Assembly (NCBI GenBank): GCA_004124295.1
Contig: SCKI01000001.1
Span: 496,001 to 560,000, forward strand
DNA from: Fidelibacterota bacterium
GTDB lineage: Bacteria; Fidelibacterota; Marinisomatia; SCGC-AAA003-L08; TS1B11
Reading direction: 5' to 3'
Length of the DNA stretch: 64,000 nucleotides
Under the pieces are notes generated by a model. The model was not told the DNA's origin and ran no database searches. It saw nothing but the letters and a program-made list of their open reading frames with translations. Made by a program: the position numbers and the translations under genes. Positions 49,413 to 57,954 of the stretch are shown one piece after another (positions within the stretch are counted from its first letter, which is position 1; each line of letters opens with the position of its first letter).

Positions 49413-50480
49413 GTGACAACGCTGCTGGCATTCATTTTTGTGCTGTTCGTGCTGGTATTCTTCCATGAATTAGGCCACTTCCTGGCGGCCAAATCGGTGG
49501 GCGTCAGGGTGGAGAAATTCTACGTGGGATTTAACGTCTTCGGCCTGGGCCTCAAGAAACAGATCGGCGAGACCGAATTTGGCCTGGGCGTGTTGCCCCT
49601 GGGCGGCTATGTGAAAATGGCCGGTATGATTGACGAGAGCATGGACACGGAGATCACCGGGGCGCCGTGGGAATTCCAGTCTAAAAATGCCCTGCAAAAA
49701 ATCTGGGTGATGTCTGGCGGCGTCATTGCCAACCTGATTCTCGCCGTGGTGGTGTTTGCCGGGATCACCCTGGTCCGGGGTATCGGCGAACCGGATCCCT
49801 CTCCCACTGTCGGCTCGCTGGCGGAGGAATACCCGGCTGCCGCGGCGGGGATCCTGCCCGGAGACATCATCACCGCCGTCGATGGGGCGCCGGTGGAAAG
49901 CTGGAAGCAGATGACCGGCCTCATCCACAGCCGGCCGGATGAGGAGCTGGAAATCTCCTGGAGCCGGGACGGAGAGCCTTTCTCTGCCCTCATCCTGACC
50001 CGTCCCACCGATGCCTTGGTCGGCGAAGAAATCAAGGTGGTGGGCATGATCGGCGTCGGCCCGGTGGTTGATGTGCGCCCGGCCGGCCTGGTCGAGTCGC
50101 TGGGGCAGGGGCTGGCCCTCACCGGCTTGTGGATTGGCCGCATTTACATCTCACTCAAGATGCTCTTCACCGGCAAGGCCAGCCTGCGGGAGCTGGGCGG
50201 CCCCATCCTCATTGCCCAGCTGGCCGGGGAGTCGGCCAAGTCGGGCTTTCTCTCCCTGCTGGGGCTGCTGGCCATCATCAGCGTCAATTTGGCGTTTCTG
50301 AATGTGCTGCCGGTGCCGGCCCTGGATGGCGGCCATATTGCCATTGTGCTGGTGGAAGTGGCGCTGCGGCGGCCTCTCTCCCTGCGGGCCCGCATGGCCG
50401 TCCAGCAGGTCGGCGTCATGCTGATCCTGCTGCTGCTGGTCGTGGTGGTTTACAACGACATCGGGCGGCTGCTGCAGTAG
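49413..50480 (+). CDS. rseP: RseP-type site-2 zinc metalloprotease
   Basis: 355 residues, GTG start with AAAGGA upstream. The zinc motif HELGH lies in the first helix (VFFHELGHFLAAK), followed by one PDZ domain (residues about 130-200, AAAAGILPGDIITAVDGAPV), and LNVLPVPALDGGH in the third helix with the third ligand Asp. Cleaves anti-sigma factors and other membrane proteins. Convergent with the DUF3108 gene. Confidence 0.95.
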   Translation: MTTLLAFIFVLFVLVFFHELGHFLAAKSVGVRVEKFYVGFNVFGLGLKKQIGETEFGLGVLPLGGYVKMAGMIDESMDTEITGAPWEFQSKNALQKIWVMSGGVIANLILAVVVFAGITLVRGIGEPDPSPTVGSLAEEYPAAAAGILPGDIITAVDGAPVESWKQMTGLIHSRPDEELEISWSRDGEPFSALILTRPTDALVGEEIKVVGMIGVGPVVDVRPAGLVESLGQGLALTGLWIGRIYISLKMLFTGKASLRELGGPILIAQLAGESAKSGFLSLLGLLAIISVNLAFLNVLPVPALDGGHIAIVLVEVALRRPLSLRARMAVQQVGVMLILLLLVVVVYNDIGRLLQ

Positions 50481-50488
50481 CTGCGCCT

Positions 50489-51223
50489 TCAGGGACTTAC
50501 CGACAGAAGCCTGAGCACCAGCAGCCCGAAGCTGGCCCGCTGCTCGATACGCACCGGCAAGCGCCTTGCATCATTGCTCACCCAAAGCCGCAGCAGATCG
50601 CCAGCTTTGGTAAGTTGCCGCTCGTCAAGTGAGGCCGGCAGCAAGGCCAGGCATTCGAAGGTCCCCGCCGGGGATGCCTTCATCACCGGTCCCGATACCC
50701 GCACGGCAATGGGCCGCAGCCTGCGCCCATCGAATATGGTCAGGCGGATCGTATCTCCCACCACCAGATCAAGGCTCCGCAGGTGGTATATAGCGCCGAT
50801 GGGATCGAATATGGGACCGGCCAGCTGCAGCGTATCTCCCCGCGCATAGAGGACCATCTGCGCCCCGTCGACCCAGCTGCTGTCGCGGCGGTGGAAGCGG
50901 CCCTCATTGATGTCCCGGACCATCCGGCGCAGAGCCCCGCTGCCCGGCTCCAGCCAAAGCTGGATATGGTCATCGATGGGATACAAGGCGTCGAAGAACG
51001 GATCGGTGCGGGTCCGGGCCGTCACGTGCAGCAGCGTATCGCCCTCAGCTGAGACCCGGGCCGAGGTCTCCATCACGGTCTCCCCGGCCGCCAGCAGCCG
51101 GAAACCGGCCCGGTAGACCAACCTCTCGCCAAGCATCAGCGACTCCAGCTGCCCCCACAGCGGGACGGCTGTCAGCAGGGCCAGGCAGCAGCGGATGCGG
51201 AGCTTAGTGCTGCAGCGCGCCAT
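50489..51223 (-). CDS. DUF3108-family secreted protein
   Basis: 244 residues from the ATG at 51223; a signal peptide (IRCCLALLTAVPLWGQ). The core matches DUF3108 proteins: GERLVYRAGFRLLAAG, FFDALYPIDDHIQLWLEPG, and P-x-GTFECLALLP. Function unknown; such proteins are periplasmic or outer-membrane associated. Overlaps the GT9 gene by 20 bp. Confidence 0.8.
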   Translation of the reverse strand: MARCSTKLRIRCCLALLTAVPLWGQLESLMLGERLVYRAGFRLLAAGETVMETSARVSAEGDTLLHVTARTRTDPFFDALYPIDDHIQLWLEPGSGALRRMVRDINEGRFHRRDSSWVDGAQMVLYARGDTLQLAGPIFDPIGAIYHLRSLDLVVGDTIRLTIFDGRRLRPIAVRVSGPVMKASPAGTFECLALLPASLDERQLTKAGDLLRLWVSNDARRLPVRIEQRASFGLLVLRLLSVSP

Positions 51224-52205
51224 AGGCCTCCCAGAGTCGTCCATCGGCGATGGCCCGCAGACAGAGCAGCGGTTCATTCCGGTTGTGGCAGATATTTTTG
51301 TGGCAGGGGCTGCAGTGGACCGGCTCCCTGACCACGGCTGTCCGGGGACCGAGGGGGCGAGTGCGCCGGGGATCCTCCGAGCCGAAGATGGAAACGGTGG
51401 CCAGGCCCAGATTGGCGGCCACGTGTCCGAGCCCGGAGTCGGCGGACAGGGCCCCCCGGCAGCGGGAGATGAGGGCGATGGACTGGCGCAGGCTGTAATC
51501 ACCGCACACCGACCAGGCCGATCCAGCCGGGAGCTGCCCGGTAACGGCACGGGCCAGTTCCCGGTCCCGGTTGCTGCCCAGCAGCAGTAACGGTTGACCC
51601 GCCGAGGCAAAGGGGTTGAGCAAAGCCGCCCACTTGTCCGCTGGGACCTGCCGGGCCGGAGCTACGCTGCCGGTGAAAACAGCCAGCGGCTCCTTGAGGG
51701 ACAGCCCGTCGAGCTCCTCTGCCGCCCAGGCCGTCTCCTCAGCAGTAAGCGTAATGCCAGCGGTTTGCGGATCGGCTTCAGGGCTACCCGCCTCCAGCAG
51801 GGCCAAATAACGGTCTGCGCGGTGCCCCTGCGGCGCCGGCGCGGCTACTGTCCGGGTCAGGAGCGGTCCTCGGCCCTGCCCGCCATAGCCGATCCGTTCC
51901 CGGCTGCCGGACAGACGGGCAACCCAGGCGGCGCGAAACGAATCGCTGAGCAGATAGATTTTATCCAGGTTTAAAGCCTTCAGGCGCCGGCCCGTGGCCG
52001 TGGTCGCCCGCAGACCCGACAGGGCCGCCGGTTCCAGCCCCTCAATCCGGTCAACCGCGGGATGCTGACGGTAGATGTCGGCCACATACGCCTTGGCGAT
52101 GAGGGTGATCCGGGCCTCGGGATGGCGCTGCCGGCAGGCGGCCAGGAATGGCAGGGCCAGCACCGCGTCGCCGATCCAGTTGGGGCTGTAGATCGCCAGA
52201 TTCAA
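51204..52205 (-). CDS. Glycosyltransferase family 9 (heptosyltransferase-like)
   Basis: 333 residues. GT-B fold with IYSPNWIGDAVLALPFL at the start and the acceptor/donor segments GSVAPARQVPADKW, SADSGLGHVAANLGL. These match LPS core heptosyltransferases (WaaF class). Whether heptose is used is not decided, as heptose synthesis genes are not in the window. Confidence 0.88.
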   Translation of the reverse strand: MNLAIYSPNWIGDAVLALPFLAACRQRHPEARITLIAKAYVADIYRQHPAVDRIEGLEPAALSGLRATTATGRRLKALNLDKIYLLSDSFRAAWVARLSGSRERIGYGGQGRGPLLTRTVAAPAPQGHRADRYLALLEAGSPEADPQTAGITLTAEETAWAAEELDGLSLKEPLAVFTGSVAPARQVPADKWAALLNPFASAGQPLLLLGSNRDRELARAVTGQLPAGSAWSVCGDYSLRQSIALISRCRGALSADSGLGHVAANLGLATVSIFGSEDPRRTRPLGPRTAVVREPVHCSPCHKNICHNRNEPLLCLRAIADGRLWEAYGALQH

Positions 52206-53293
52206 TGCCGTCTCCCTTCCAGGCGGGAGACGATGGCATCCACCAGCCGGGCGGAAGATTTGCCGTCAATTCGGTAGAGGAAGCGGCTCAGGGCAACGCT
52301 GCGCTGCGCCTGCAGACGGTCGGGCCTGACCAGCTCCGCCTTGATGACAGCGCCCAACTCCGCCGGACGCTCAGCCAGCGCCGCAAAATCGACCTGTGCC
52401 TCCCGCTCCGCATCCAGCCGCCGCCGCAGCCGCCAGGGGAAGAGCCGATGGCGCAGCCGCAGGACCGTGAAAGTGGTGCGGACAATGGGGCGGTCCAGGG
52501 CCAGAAACTCGAACAGGGTGGAGGAGATGTCGGTTACCAGGGCGGCGGCGGCCTGGTACCAGGGCAGAATGTCGTCGTCGCCGGCATCGATCAGGGTCAT
52601 GCCGGAGCGGCGGGCCATTTCAGCCGCCAGGATGCTTTCGTGGCGGTAGCGCCGCTGGGTCCAGCTGAACGGGTGCAGCTTGATGATGATGTTCAGCTCC
52701 CCGGCCAGGGCGGCCAGCGGCGTCAGGGCCGGCAGCAGCGACGAGGGATAAAATGTCGGGGCAAAGAGCACTGTCGGCCGGGCGGGATCGAGGCCCAGTC
52801 CGGCCAACTTTTCCGGACCCCGGTCCGGGCCGCTGGCCAGGGGATCGAGCTTGGTCATGCCGGTGAGAACGCCCTGGCTGACCCCCCGGCGGCGCCACTC
52901 ATCGAGGCGCTCCTCGCTCTCCACTGCCAACAGATCGATGCGCGGAGAGAAGTCCCGGTAGTAGCTGCTCTTCAGGCCGATGCCGTGGTACACCATCACG
53001 GCCAGACTGTCCGGTGCGGCGATTTCCTCCAGCCGGCCAATGTTCCCCACCAGCAGCGCATCGAAGGCCCGCCGGCGGATGGCGGCCACCCGTTCGGCCT
53101 CGGTCGGGGCGCTGATCTGCTCCAGACCCAGGCTCTGTAGCTCAGTCCGAAAACGGTCCTGCTCGGGCCGGTTAACGGTCCGGGGCATGGAGGCCGCCAG
53201 ATCAAAGCCTCCCCGGCGCTGCATTTCGGCGATCACCGGCCGGAACTGGGGCAGGTAGTAGAGATGCTGGCACTCGAACAGGACGCTAGGCAT
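52202..53293 (-). CDS. CDP-glycerol glycerophosphotransferase-like protein (paralog 1)
   Basis: 363 residues. Starts LFECQHLYYLPQF; GT-B-like with MVYHGIGLKSSYY, VLFAPTFYPSSL, IIIKLHPFSW, and TDISSTLFEFLAL, the motif trail of TagB/TagF-type and related LPS transferases. It overlaps the GT9 gene by 4 bp. Similar to the upstream neighbour throughout, so the pair arose by duplication. The donor substrate may be CDP-glycerol or another CDP-alcohol. Confidence 0.82.
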   Translation of the reverse strand: MPSVLFECQHLYYLPQFRPVIAEMQRRGGFDLAASMPRTVNRPEQDRFRTELQSLGLEQISAPTEAERVAAIRRRAFDALLVGNIGRLEEIAAPDSLAVMVYHGIGLKSSYYRDFSPRIDLLAVESEERLDEWRRRGVSQGVLTGMTKLDPLASGPDRGPEKLAGLGLDPARPTVLFAPTFYPSSLLPALTPLAALAGELNIIIKLHPFSWTQRRYRHESILAAEMARRSGMTLIDAGDDDILPWYQAAAALVTDISSTLFEFLALDRPIVRTTFTVLRLRHRLFPWRLRRRLDAEREAQVDFAALAERPAELGAVIKAELVRPDRLQAQRSVALSRFLYRIDGKSSARLVDAIVSRLEGRRH

Positions 53294-53368
53294 GGCGGCC
53301 CGGCGCCATCCGGGCGGGGTGGGTTGCAGAAAGCAGGCGGCCGGCGCGCCCGGGATGGTTGGGCCGGG

Positions 53369-54517
53369 TCAGGTCGCCCTCCGTTCCAGATGTTCCAGCA
53401 AGGTATCCCGCACGCGGGCCGAAGCGTGGCCGTCCAGATTGCCCAGCAGCTCGGCCACCGCGCTCTGCTGCGCTTCCCTGAAGGGATTGTTCCCCTGCAA
53501 GGCCTCGTGCAGGATTGATCCCAAATCCTCGGGCCGGCGCAATTCATAACAGATGGCGCTCAGGTCCCGGTTCATTTCCGCATCCAGGCGCCTCTTGAAC
53601 AGCCGCGAGCGTGTCAACCGGTGGGACCAGCGCAGCCGGTAGAAGCGGTTCACCACGACCGGCTTGCCAATGGCCAGCATTTCATAGATGGTCGAGGAAG
53701 CCTCGGTGAGCAGGACATCGGCCAGCAGCAGGTAGGGTATGATATTATACTGCTCCGGACCCAGCAGATGGACGTGGCCATAGCTGGCCGCCAATTTTTC
53801 GGCCAGGGTCACCTGACGGCCCAGTTTCAGACCGCTGAACCGTTTATCGAAATGGGCCCACTGATGGAGTTTGAGGATCAGGTTGTAATCCTCCGTCTGA
53901 GGGCCCAGAAGTCTGACCAGCGGTTCCAGGGAACTGGGGTAAAAGGTCGGTGCGAACAAAACCGTGGGCTTGGCCGGATCGAGACCCAGCTGGGCGGCCA
54001 GATCGGGCCGGCCGTTGGCCTGGTCCCTAATCAGCGGATCGAGCTTGGGAAAGCCCACCTCCGCCAGTTCGGTGGTGACGCCGTGCCGGCGAAGCTGCTC
54101 AGCCCGCTTGGATCCCTCGATAAACCTGATATCGAGCCGGGCGTGGTTATCGCGCCAGTAGGACGGCTTGACGCCGATGCCGTGGTAGAGCATGACCGCC
54201 AGCGTTCGGTCGGATATGAACTCAGGCAGCGGATAGCGCGACCAGCCGCAGACAAAGACATCGGGGGCCAGGGCCTTGATGCGGGCGGCCCGCTCCGGCT
54301 CCGTTGGCGCGAGAATGGTTTCGGCCTGGAACCTCTCCAGTACGCCGGCAACCAACTGCCGCTCGGCCAATGGGTTGTCGGCGGCGGATGTGAGAATGAC
54401 CCTGAATCTGTCGTCGGCCTGCAAAAGTTTGATCAGCGGCTCGAACTGGGGCAGGTGATACAGATGGTAGGCGTCGAAAACAATGCTATAGGGCACGATG
54501 TTATGGGACGGAGACAT
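53369..54517 (-). CDS. CDP-glycerol glycerophosphotransferase-like protein (paralog 2)
   Basis: 382 residues from the ATG at 54517. Matches paralog 1: FDAYHLYHLPQF, MLYHGIGVKPSYW, VLFAPTFYPSSL, LILKLHQWAH, TEASSTIYEMLAIGKP. The usual Asp of T-D-x-S-S is Glu here, and the HP of KLHP is HQ, so its chemistry may differ from the first copy. Predicted cytoplasmic or membrane-associated. Confidence 0.82.
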   Translation of the reverse strand: MSPSHNIVPYSIVFDAYHLYHLPQFEPLIKLLQADDRFRVILTSAADNPLAERQLVAGVLERFQAETILAPTEPERAARIKALAPDVFVCGWSRYPLPEFISDRTLAVMLYHGIGVKPSYWRDNHARLDIRFIEGSKRAEQLRRHGVTTELAEVGFPKLDPLIRDQANGRPDLAAQLGLDPAKPTVLFAPTFYPSSLEPLVRLLGPQTEDYNLILKLHQWAHFDKRFSGLKLGRQVTLAEKLAASYGHVHLLGPEQYNIIPYLLLADVLLTEASSTIYEMLAIGKPVVVNRFYRLRWSHRLTRSRLFKRRLDAEMNRDLSAICYELRRPEDLGSILHEALQGNNPFREAQQSAVAELLGNLDGHASARVRDTLLEHLERRAT

Positions 54518-54554
54518 GGCGGTCGGCCAGGAAACGGTTAATAGGGCAGCATCT

Positions 54555-56381
54555 CTAGGCCGCCTGAAACTGCATATCGTGCAGGTTGCGATAAATACCG
54601 TTGTGCAGCAACAAATCTTGGTGGCTGCCAGTTTCCACGATGCGGCCCCGGTCCAGAACCACAATCTTGTCCGCCCGCTGAACGGTGGACAGACGATGGG
54701 CGATGACCACCACGGTCCGCTCCTGGATCAGTTCGAGCATGGCCGCCTGCACATGCTGCTCGGACTCCGAGTCGAGGGCCGAGGTGGCCTCGTCGAAAAT
54801 CAGGATGGGCGGATTCTTCAGCAACGCCCGGGCGATCGCAATGCGCTGGCGCTGGCCCCCCGACAGGATAATCCCCTGCTCGCCGATAACCGTCTCCATA
54901 CCCTGGGGCAGATTGGTAATGAATTCGGCGGCATGGGCCGCCTCGGCCGCGGCGCTAACCTGCCGGTCATCGGCGTCCGGGTCGCCGTAGAGGATATTCT
55001 CGCGGACCGTCGTGTTGAACAGCAGCGTCTCCTGGGTGACCATGCCGATGTGGCTGCGCAGTGAGCCGAGGGTCAGGTCGCGGAGGTCGTGGCCATCAAT
55101 GAGAATGCGCCCGCCGGTGACGTCGTGAAAGCGGGGGATCAGATCGGCCAGGGTCGACTTGCCCGCTCCGCTGGCCCCGACCAGGGCCACCACCGTGCCG
55201 CGCTGTATCTCCAGATCAATGTTCTCCAGGGCCGGCTCGAGATCGGGTCCGTAGGCGAACGAGACATTGTCGAATACGATCTGCTCCTCGAAATGGCCGA
55301 GATTCCGGGCGGATGGCTTTTCCCGGATGGTGATCGCTTCATCCAGCACGGAGAATATCCGGTCCGCCGAGGCCAGGCCGATCTGCAGGTCGGCGCTGAT
55401 GTTGCTCAGACTGCGGATCGGCTGCAGCATGGCGAACAGGAATATGAGGTAGCTCATAAACTCCTCGGCGCCCACACCCCGGCCCAACAGCACCTGCTGC
55501 CCACCGACCCATAGGATCACGACACCGATGAGGACCCCGATCATCTCGTTGATCGGCGTGGTCAGATTGCGCAATGAGAAACGCCTGAACACCAGGTGAT
55601 AGTAGTGCTGGGTCTCGGCCTGGAATTTTGAGATTTCCTTCTTTTCCATGCCGAAAGCCTTGACGATGCGCATCCCCCGCAAGGTTTCCTGCAGCACGTC
55701 CATCACCCCGGCGATCTGTTGGCTGGTGCGGCGGGCCCGGCGCCGGAGAGAGCGGCCCAGGCGAGTGGTAAACAGGGCTGCCAGGGGAATCAGCGGGATC
55801 GTCAGCAGGGAGAGCTCCCAGCTGATGATGAACAATATACTGATCATGACGGCCAGGTTTATCGGCTCCACCACCAGGCGCTGGAGGCTTTTGGTGAAGG
55901 CCAGCCGCACCGCGCCCACATCGTTGAGCACGATGGAGGTGATTTCCGCCGACCGCTGGCGGGCAAAATAGGCCAGTGACAACGACTGGATGTGGGCGAA
56001 CAGGTCGTTGCGCAGATCGCGGATAAGCCGGTTTTCCATGACCCCGGCGGTCATGTTCTTGGCATAGAGAACGAGATTTTTCGCCAGGAATATGCCCAGC
56101 AGTATCCAGGCCAGACGGGCCAGGGTCTCCAGCGGTGTCCCCTGGCGGATAAGATCGGCTGTCAAGGCCTGGAGCTGCTTGAAAAGGGTGCCTGCCGCAG
56201 CGCCGCCATTTTGTCCGGTGGGAATATTCTCCGGGTTGACCAGGATGGTGTTGATCAGCGAGGCCACCATCCACAGCGAGAGGGAGTTGAGGATGACATA
56301 AAGGATCGAAAGGGACAAAGTGGCGGCAATCAGGCCTCTGTAGCGGCCCAGGTAGTTGATGAACCGGCGATATGGCTTCAT
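54555..56381 (-). CDS. msbA: MsbA-type lipid A / lipid exporter ABC transporter
   Basis: 608 residues. An N-terminal six-helix exporter domain, residues 1-350, with an extended extracytoplasmic loop (PENIPTGQNGGAAAG...). The ATPase has Walker A GASGAGKST, signature LSGGQRQR and Walker B LIFDEATSALDSESE. Half-transporters of this type flip lipid A-core. Its neighbours (late acyltransferase and GT9) support this role. ATG overlaps the tsaC stop. Confidence 0.9.
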   Translation of the reverse strand: MKPYRRFINYLGRYRGLIAATLSLSILYVILNSLSLWMVASLINTILVNPENIPTGQNGGAAAGTLFKQLQALTADLIRQGTPLETLARLAWILLGIFLAKNLVLYAKNMTAGVMENRLIRDLRNDLFAHIQSLSLAYFARQRSAEITSIVLNDVGAVRLAFTKSLQRLVVEPINLAVMISILFIISWELSLLTIPLIPLAALFTTRLGRSLRRRARRTSQQIAGVMDVLQETLRGMRIVKAFGMEKKEISKFQAETQHYYHLVFRRFSLRNLTTPINEMIGVLIGVVILWVGGQQVLLGRGVGAEEFMSYLIFLFAMLQPIRSLSNISADLQIGLASADRIFSVLDEAITIREKPSARNLGHFEEQIVFDNVSFAYGPDLEPALENIDLEIQRGTVVALVGASGAGKSTLADLIPRFHDVTGGRILIDGHDLRDLTLGSLRSHIGMVTQETLLFNTTVRENILYGDPDADDRQVSAAAEAAHAAEFITNLPQGMETVIGEQGIILSGGQRQRIAIARALLKNPPILIFDEATSALDSESEQHVQAAMLELIQERTVVVIAHRLSTVQRADKIVVLDRGRIVETGSHQDLLLHNGIYRNLHDMQFQAA

Positions 56382-56974
56382 GCCGGAAACGGGCCGTCGC
56401 CCCGGCGCAGGACCTGCCATTCCTGTTGGCTGACGTCGATGAGGGTGCTGCCCCGCGAGGCCGGCAGAATGCCGCCGTCGATGATCAGGTCGAGCTGTTG
56501 GCCAAACTGCCGGGCTATCTCCGCTGGGTCCTGGAGGGCCGGCCGGCCGGTGAGGTTCGCGCTGGTGGTCACCACCGGCAGGTCCCAGCCGTGGTAAAGC
56601 GCCGCCAGGAAGGCATGCTGCGGGACCCTCACGCCGAGGTTTGCCCCGCCGCCGGTGAGCAGCGTCGGCCACAGGTCCGGTTGGCGGGGCGGAGCGATAA
56701 AAGCATAAGGTCCGGGCAGCATAAGGCCAATATTGCCCACGCTGGCGGGGGGAACCAACAGGATTTCCGCCAGCCGCTTGACGCTCCCCACCATGATGCT
56801 GAACGGTCCACCCCGGCCTTTGGCGTCGATGAGGCGGCGCAGGGCGAGGTCGCTACGGGCATCCACCCCCAGGCCGTAGAGGGTATCGGTGGGATAGGCC
56901 GCCAGCCCCCCTGTTCCCAGACAGTCACGCAGGGCCGCCACGGCCGCCGGATCGCTGGCAGAGATCGTCTGCAT
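56378..56974 (-). CDS. tsaC: Threonylcarbamoyl-AMP synthase (TsaC/Sua5/YrdC family)
   Basis: 198 residues. The YrdC fold: GLAAYPTDTLYGLGVDA, RLIDAKGRGGPFSIMVGS, LPVVTTSANLTGRPA. Makes threonylcarbamoyl-AMP for tRNA t6A. The start is the ATG that overlaps the upstream stop by one base; 24 bases further up another ATG is possible. Short (TsaC-like), no Sua5 domain. Confidence 0.93.
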   Translation of the reverse strand: MQTISASDPAAVAALRDCLGTGGLAAYPTDTLYGLGVDARSDLALRRLIDAKGRGGPFSIMVGSVKRLAEILLVPPASVGNIGLMLPGPYAFIAPPRQPDLWPTLLTGGGANLGVRVPQHAFLAALYHGWDLPVVTTSANLTGRPALQDPAEIARQFGQQLDLIIDGGILPASRGSTLIDVSQQEWQVLRRGDGPFPA

Positions 56975-57840
56975 CAGGCCACAGGCTTGGTTTTCCACAT
57001 GCGGTGGAACCAGAAATACTGTTCGGGGTGCAGGCGCACTTCGGTCTCCAACAGGTCCATGAAACGTTGGGTGAGGAGTTGCGCGTCAGCCGGGCGGTCG
57101 CCGCTGAGGCCGGCGGTGCTGATGGGCAGGAAATCGATGCGGTAGCGGTGATCCCCCTGCAGCACGCAACGCATGAACAGCAGGGGCGCGCCGCTGCTCA
57201 GATGGAAGGTGGCGCCCCCCTTGAAGCGCGAGGAGGGCTGGCCGAAGAAGGTTACCCAGACACCCTTGCGCCGGGCATCCTGATCCGCGGCCAGGCCCAG
57301 ATATTTGCCCTGCCGGAGGTGCTTCAGCATTTGCCGGGCCGGGGCCTTCCAGGGGATGCTCACGCAGCCGGTGGCAGCACGAGTCTGCCGCACGATGCTC
57401 ATGGCCCAGCCGCGCTGCGCCACCACCACCGGCATCATCGGCCATCCGCCGGCCCCCATAGCCAGCACGGTCATCTCCCAGTTACCCAGGTGGCCGGTCA
57501 GCAGTATCAGCCCCGGATCGTCCCGCCGCGCCGTGTCCAGGGCAGATGTGTCCAGCCGGATGATCGCCTCAGGACGCCTGACCCAGGCCGGAATAGCCAG
57601 AAAATCGAGCAACACCACGCCATAGTGGCGGTAGGTCCGCCGCAGGATCCGGCGCCGACGGGCGGGAGTCCAGTCCGGGAACGCCGTGGCAAGGTTGGCC
57701 CGGGCCACCCCTTTGCGGATGGGGATAAGGTAATAAAACAGCAGGCCGACGGATTGGCCGAGGAGCCAGGAGAGACGCCGGGGAAGCAGGGCCAGCAGAT
57801 AACCGGCGGCCCGGGCAAACAGTGTGAGGAGCCTATTCAT
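56974..57840 (-). CDS. LpxL/HtrB-family lysophospholipid/lipid A acyltransferase
   Basis: 288 residues. One N-terminal helix, then the acyltransferase motif LTGHLGNWE (the H-x4-E-like HxxxxE site), RQTRAATGCVSIP, and ADQDARRKGVWVTFFGQPSSR. Late acyl transfer to Kdo2-lipid A or a relative. It is the first gene of the minus-strand LPS cluster and diverges from the nfeD operon. Confidence 0.92.
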   Translation of the reverse strand: MNRLLTLFARAAGYLLALLPRRLSWLLGQSVGLLFYYLIPIRKGVARANLATAFPDWTPARRRRILRRTYRHYGVVLLDFLAIPAWVRRPEAIIRLDTSALDTARRDDPGLILLTGHLGNWEMTVLAMGAGGWPMMPVVVAQRGWAMSIVRQTRAATGCVSIPWKAPARQMLKHLRQGKYLGLAADQDARRKGVWVTFFGQPSSRFKGGATFHLSSGAPLLFMRCVLQGDHRYRIDFLPISTAGLSGDRPADAQLLTQRFMDLLETEVRLHPEQYFWFHRMWKTKPVA

Positions 57841-57892
57841 TCAGGGGTCACGAATTAGCCAAAGTTACCCGGCTGGTTGTCGGCAGATGAAA

Positions 57893-57914
57893 CGCTTTTT
57901 CCGACGGAAAAGCG
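57893..57914. promoter_or_regulatory. Inverted repeat in the divergent lpxL/nfeD region
   Basis: CGCTTTTTCCG-A-CGGAAAAGCG (one bulged T) ends two bases before the nfeD -35 hexamer. A possible regulator site for either direction. The 10-mer GTCGGCAGAT also occurs twice nearby, at 57879-57888 and 57930-57939. Confidence 0.35.
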
Positions 57915-57915
57915 G

Positions 57916-57944
57916 TTGACTTTACACGGGTCGGCAGATAATAT
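57916..57944 (+). promoter_or_regulatory. Sigma-70 promoter of the nfeD-floA operon, nearly leaderless
   Basis: TTGACT (57916-57921), 17-bp spacer, TAATAT (57939-57944). The start site would fall around 57951, within about four bases of the ATG at 57955, and no ribosome-binding site precedes that ATG. Confidence 0.65.
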
Positions 57945-57954
57945 TGTTGCGACG

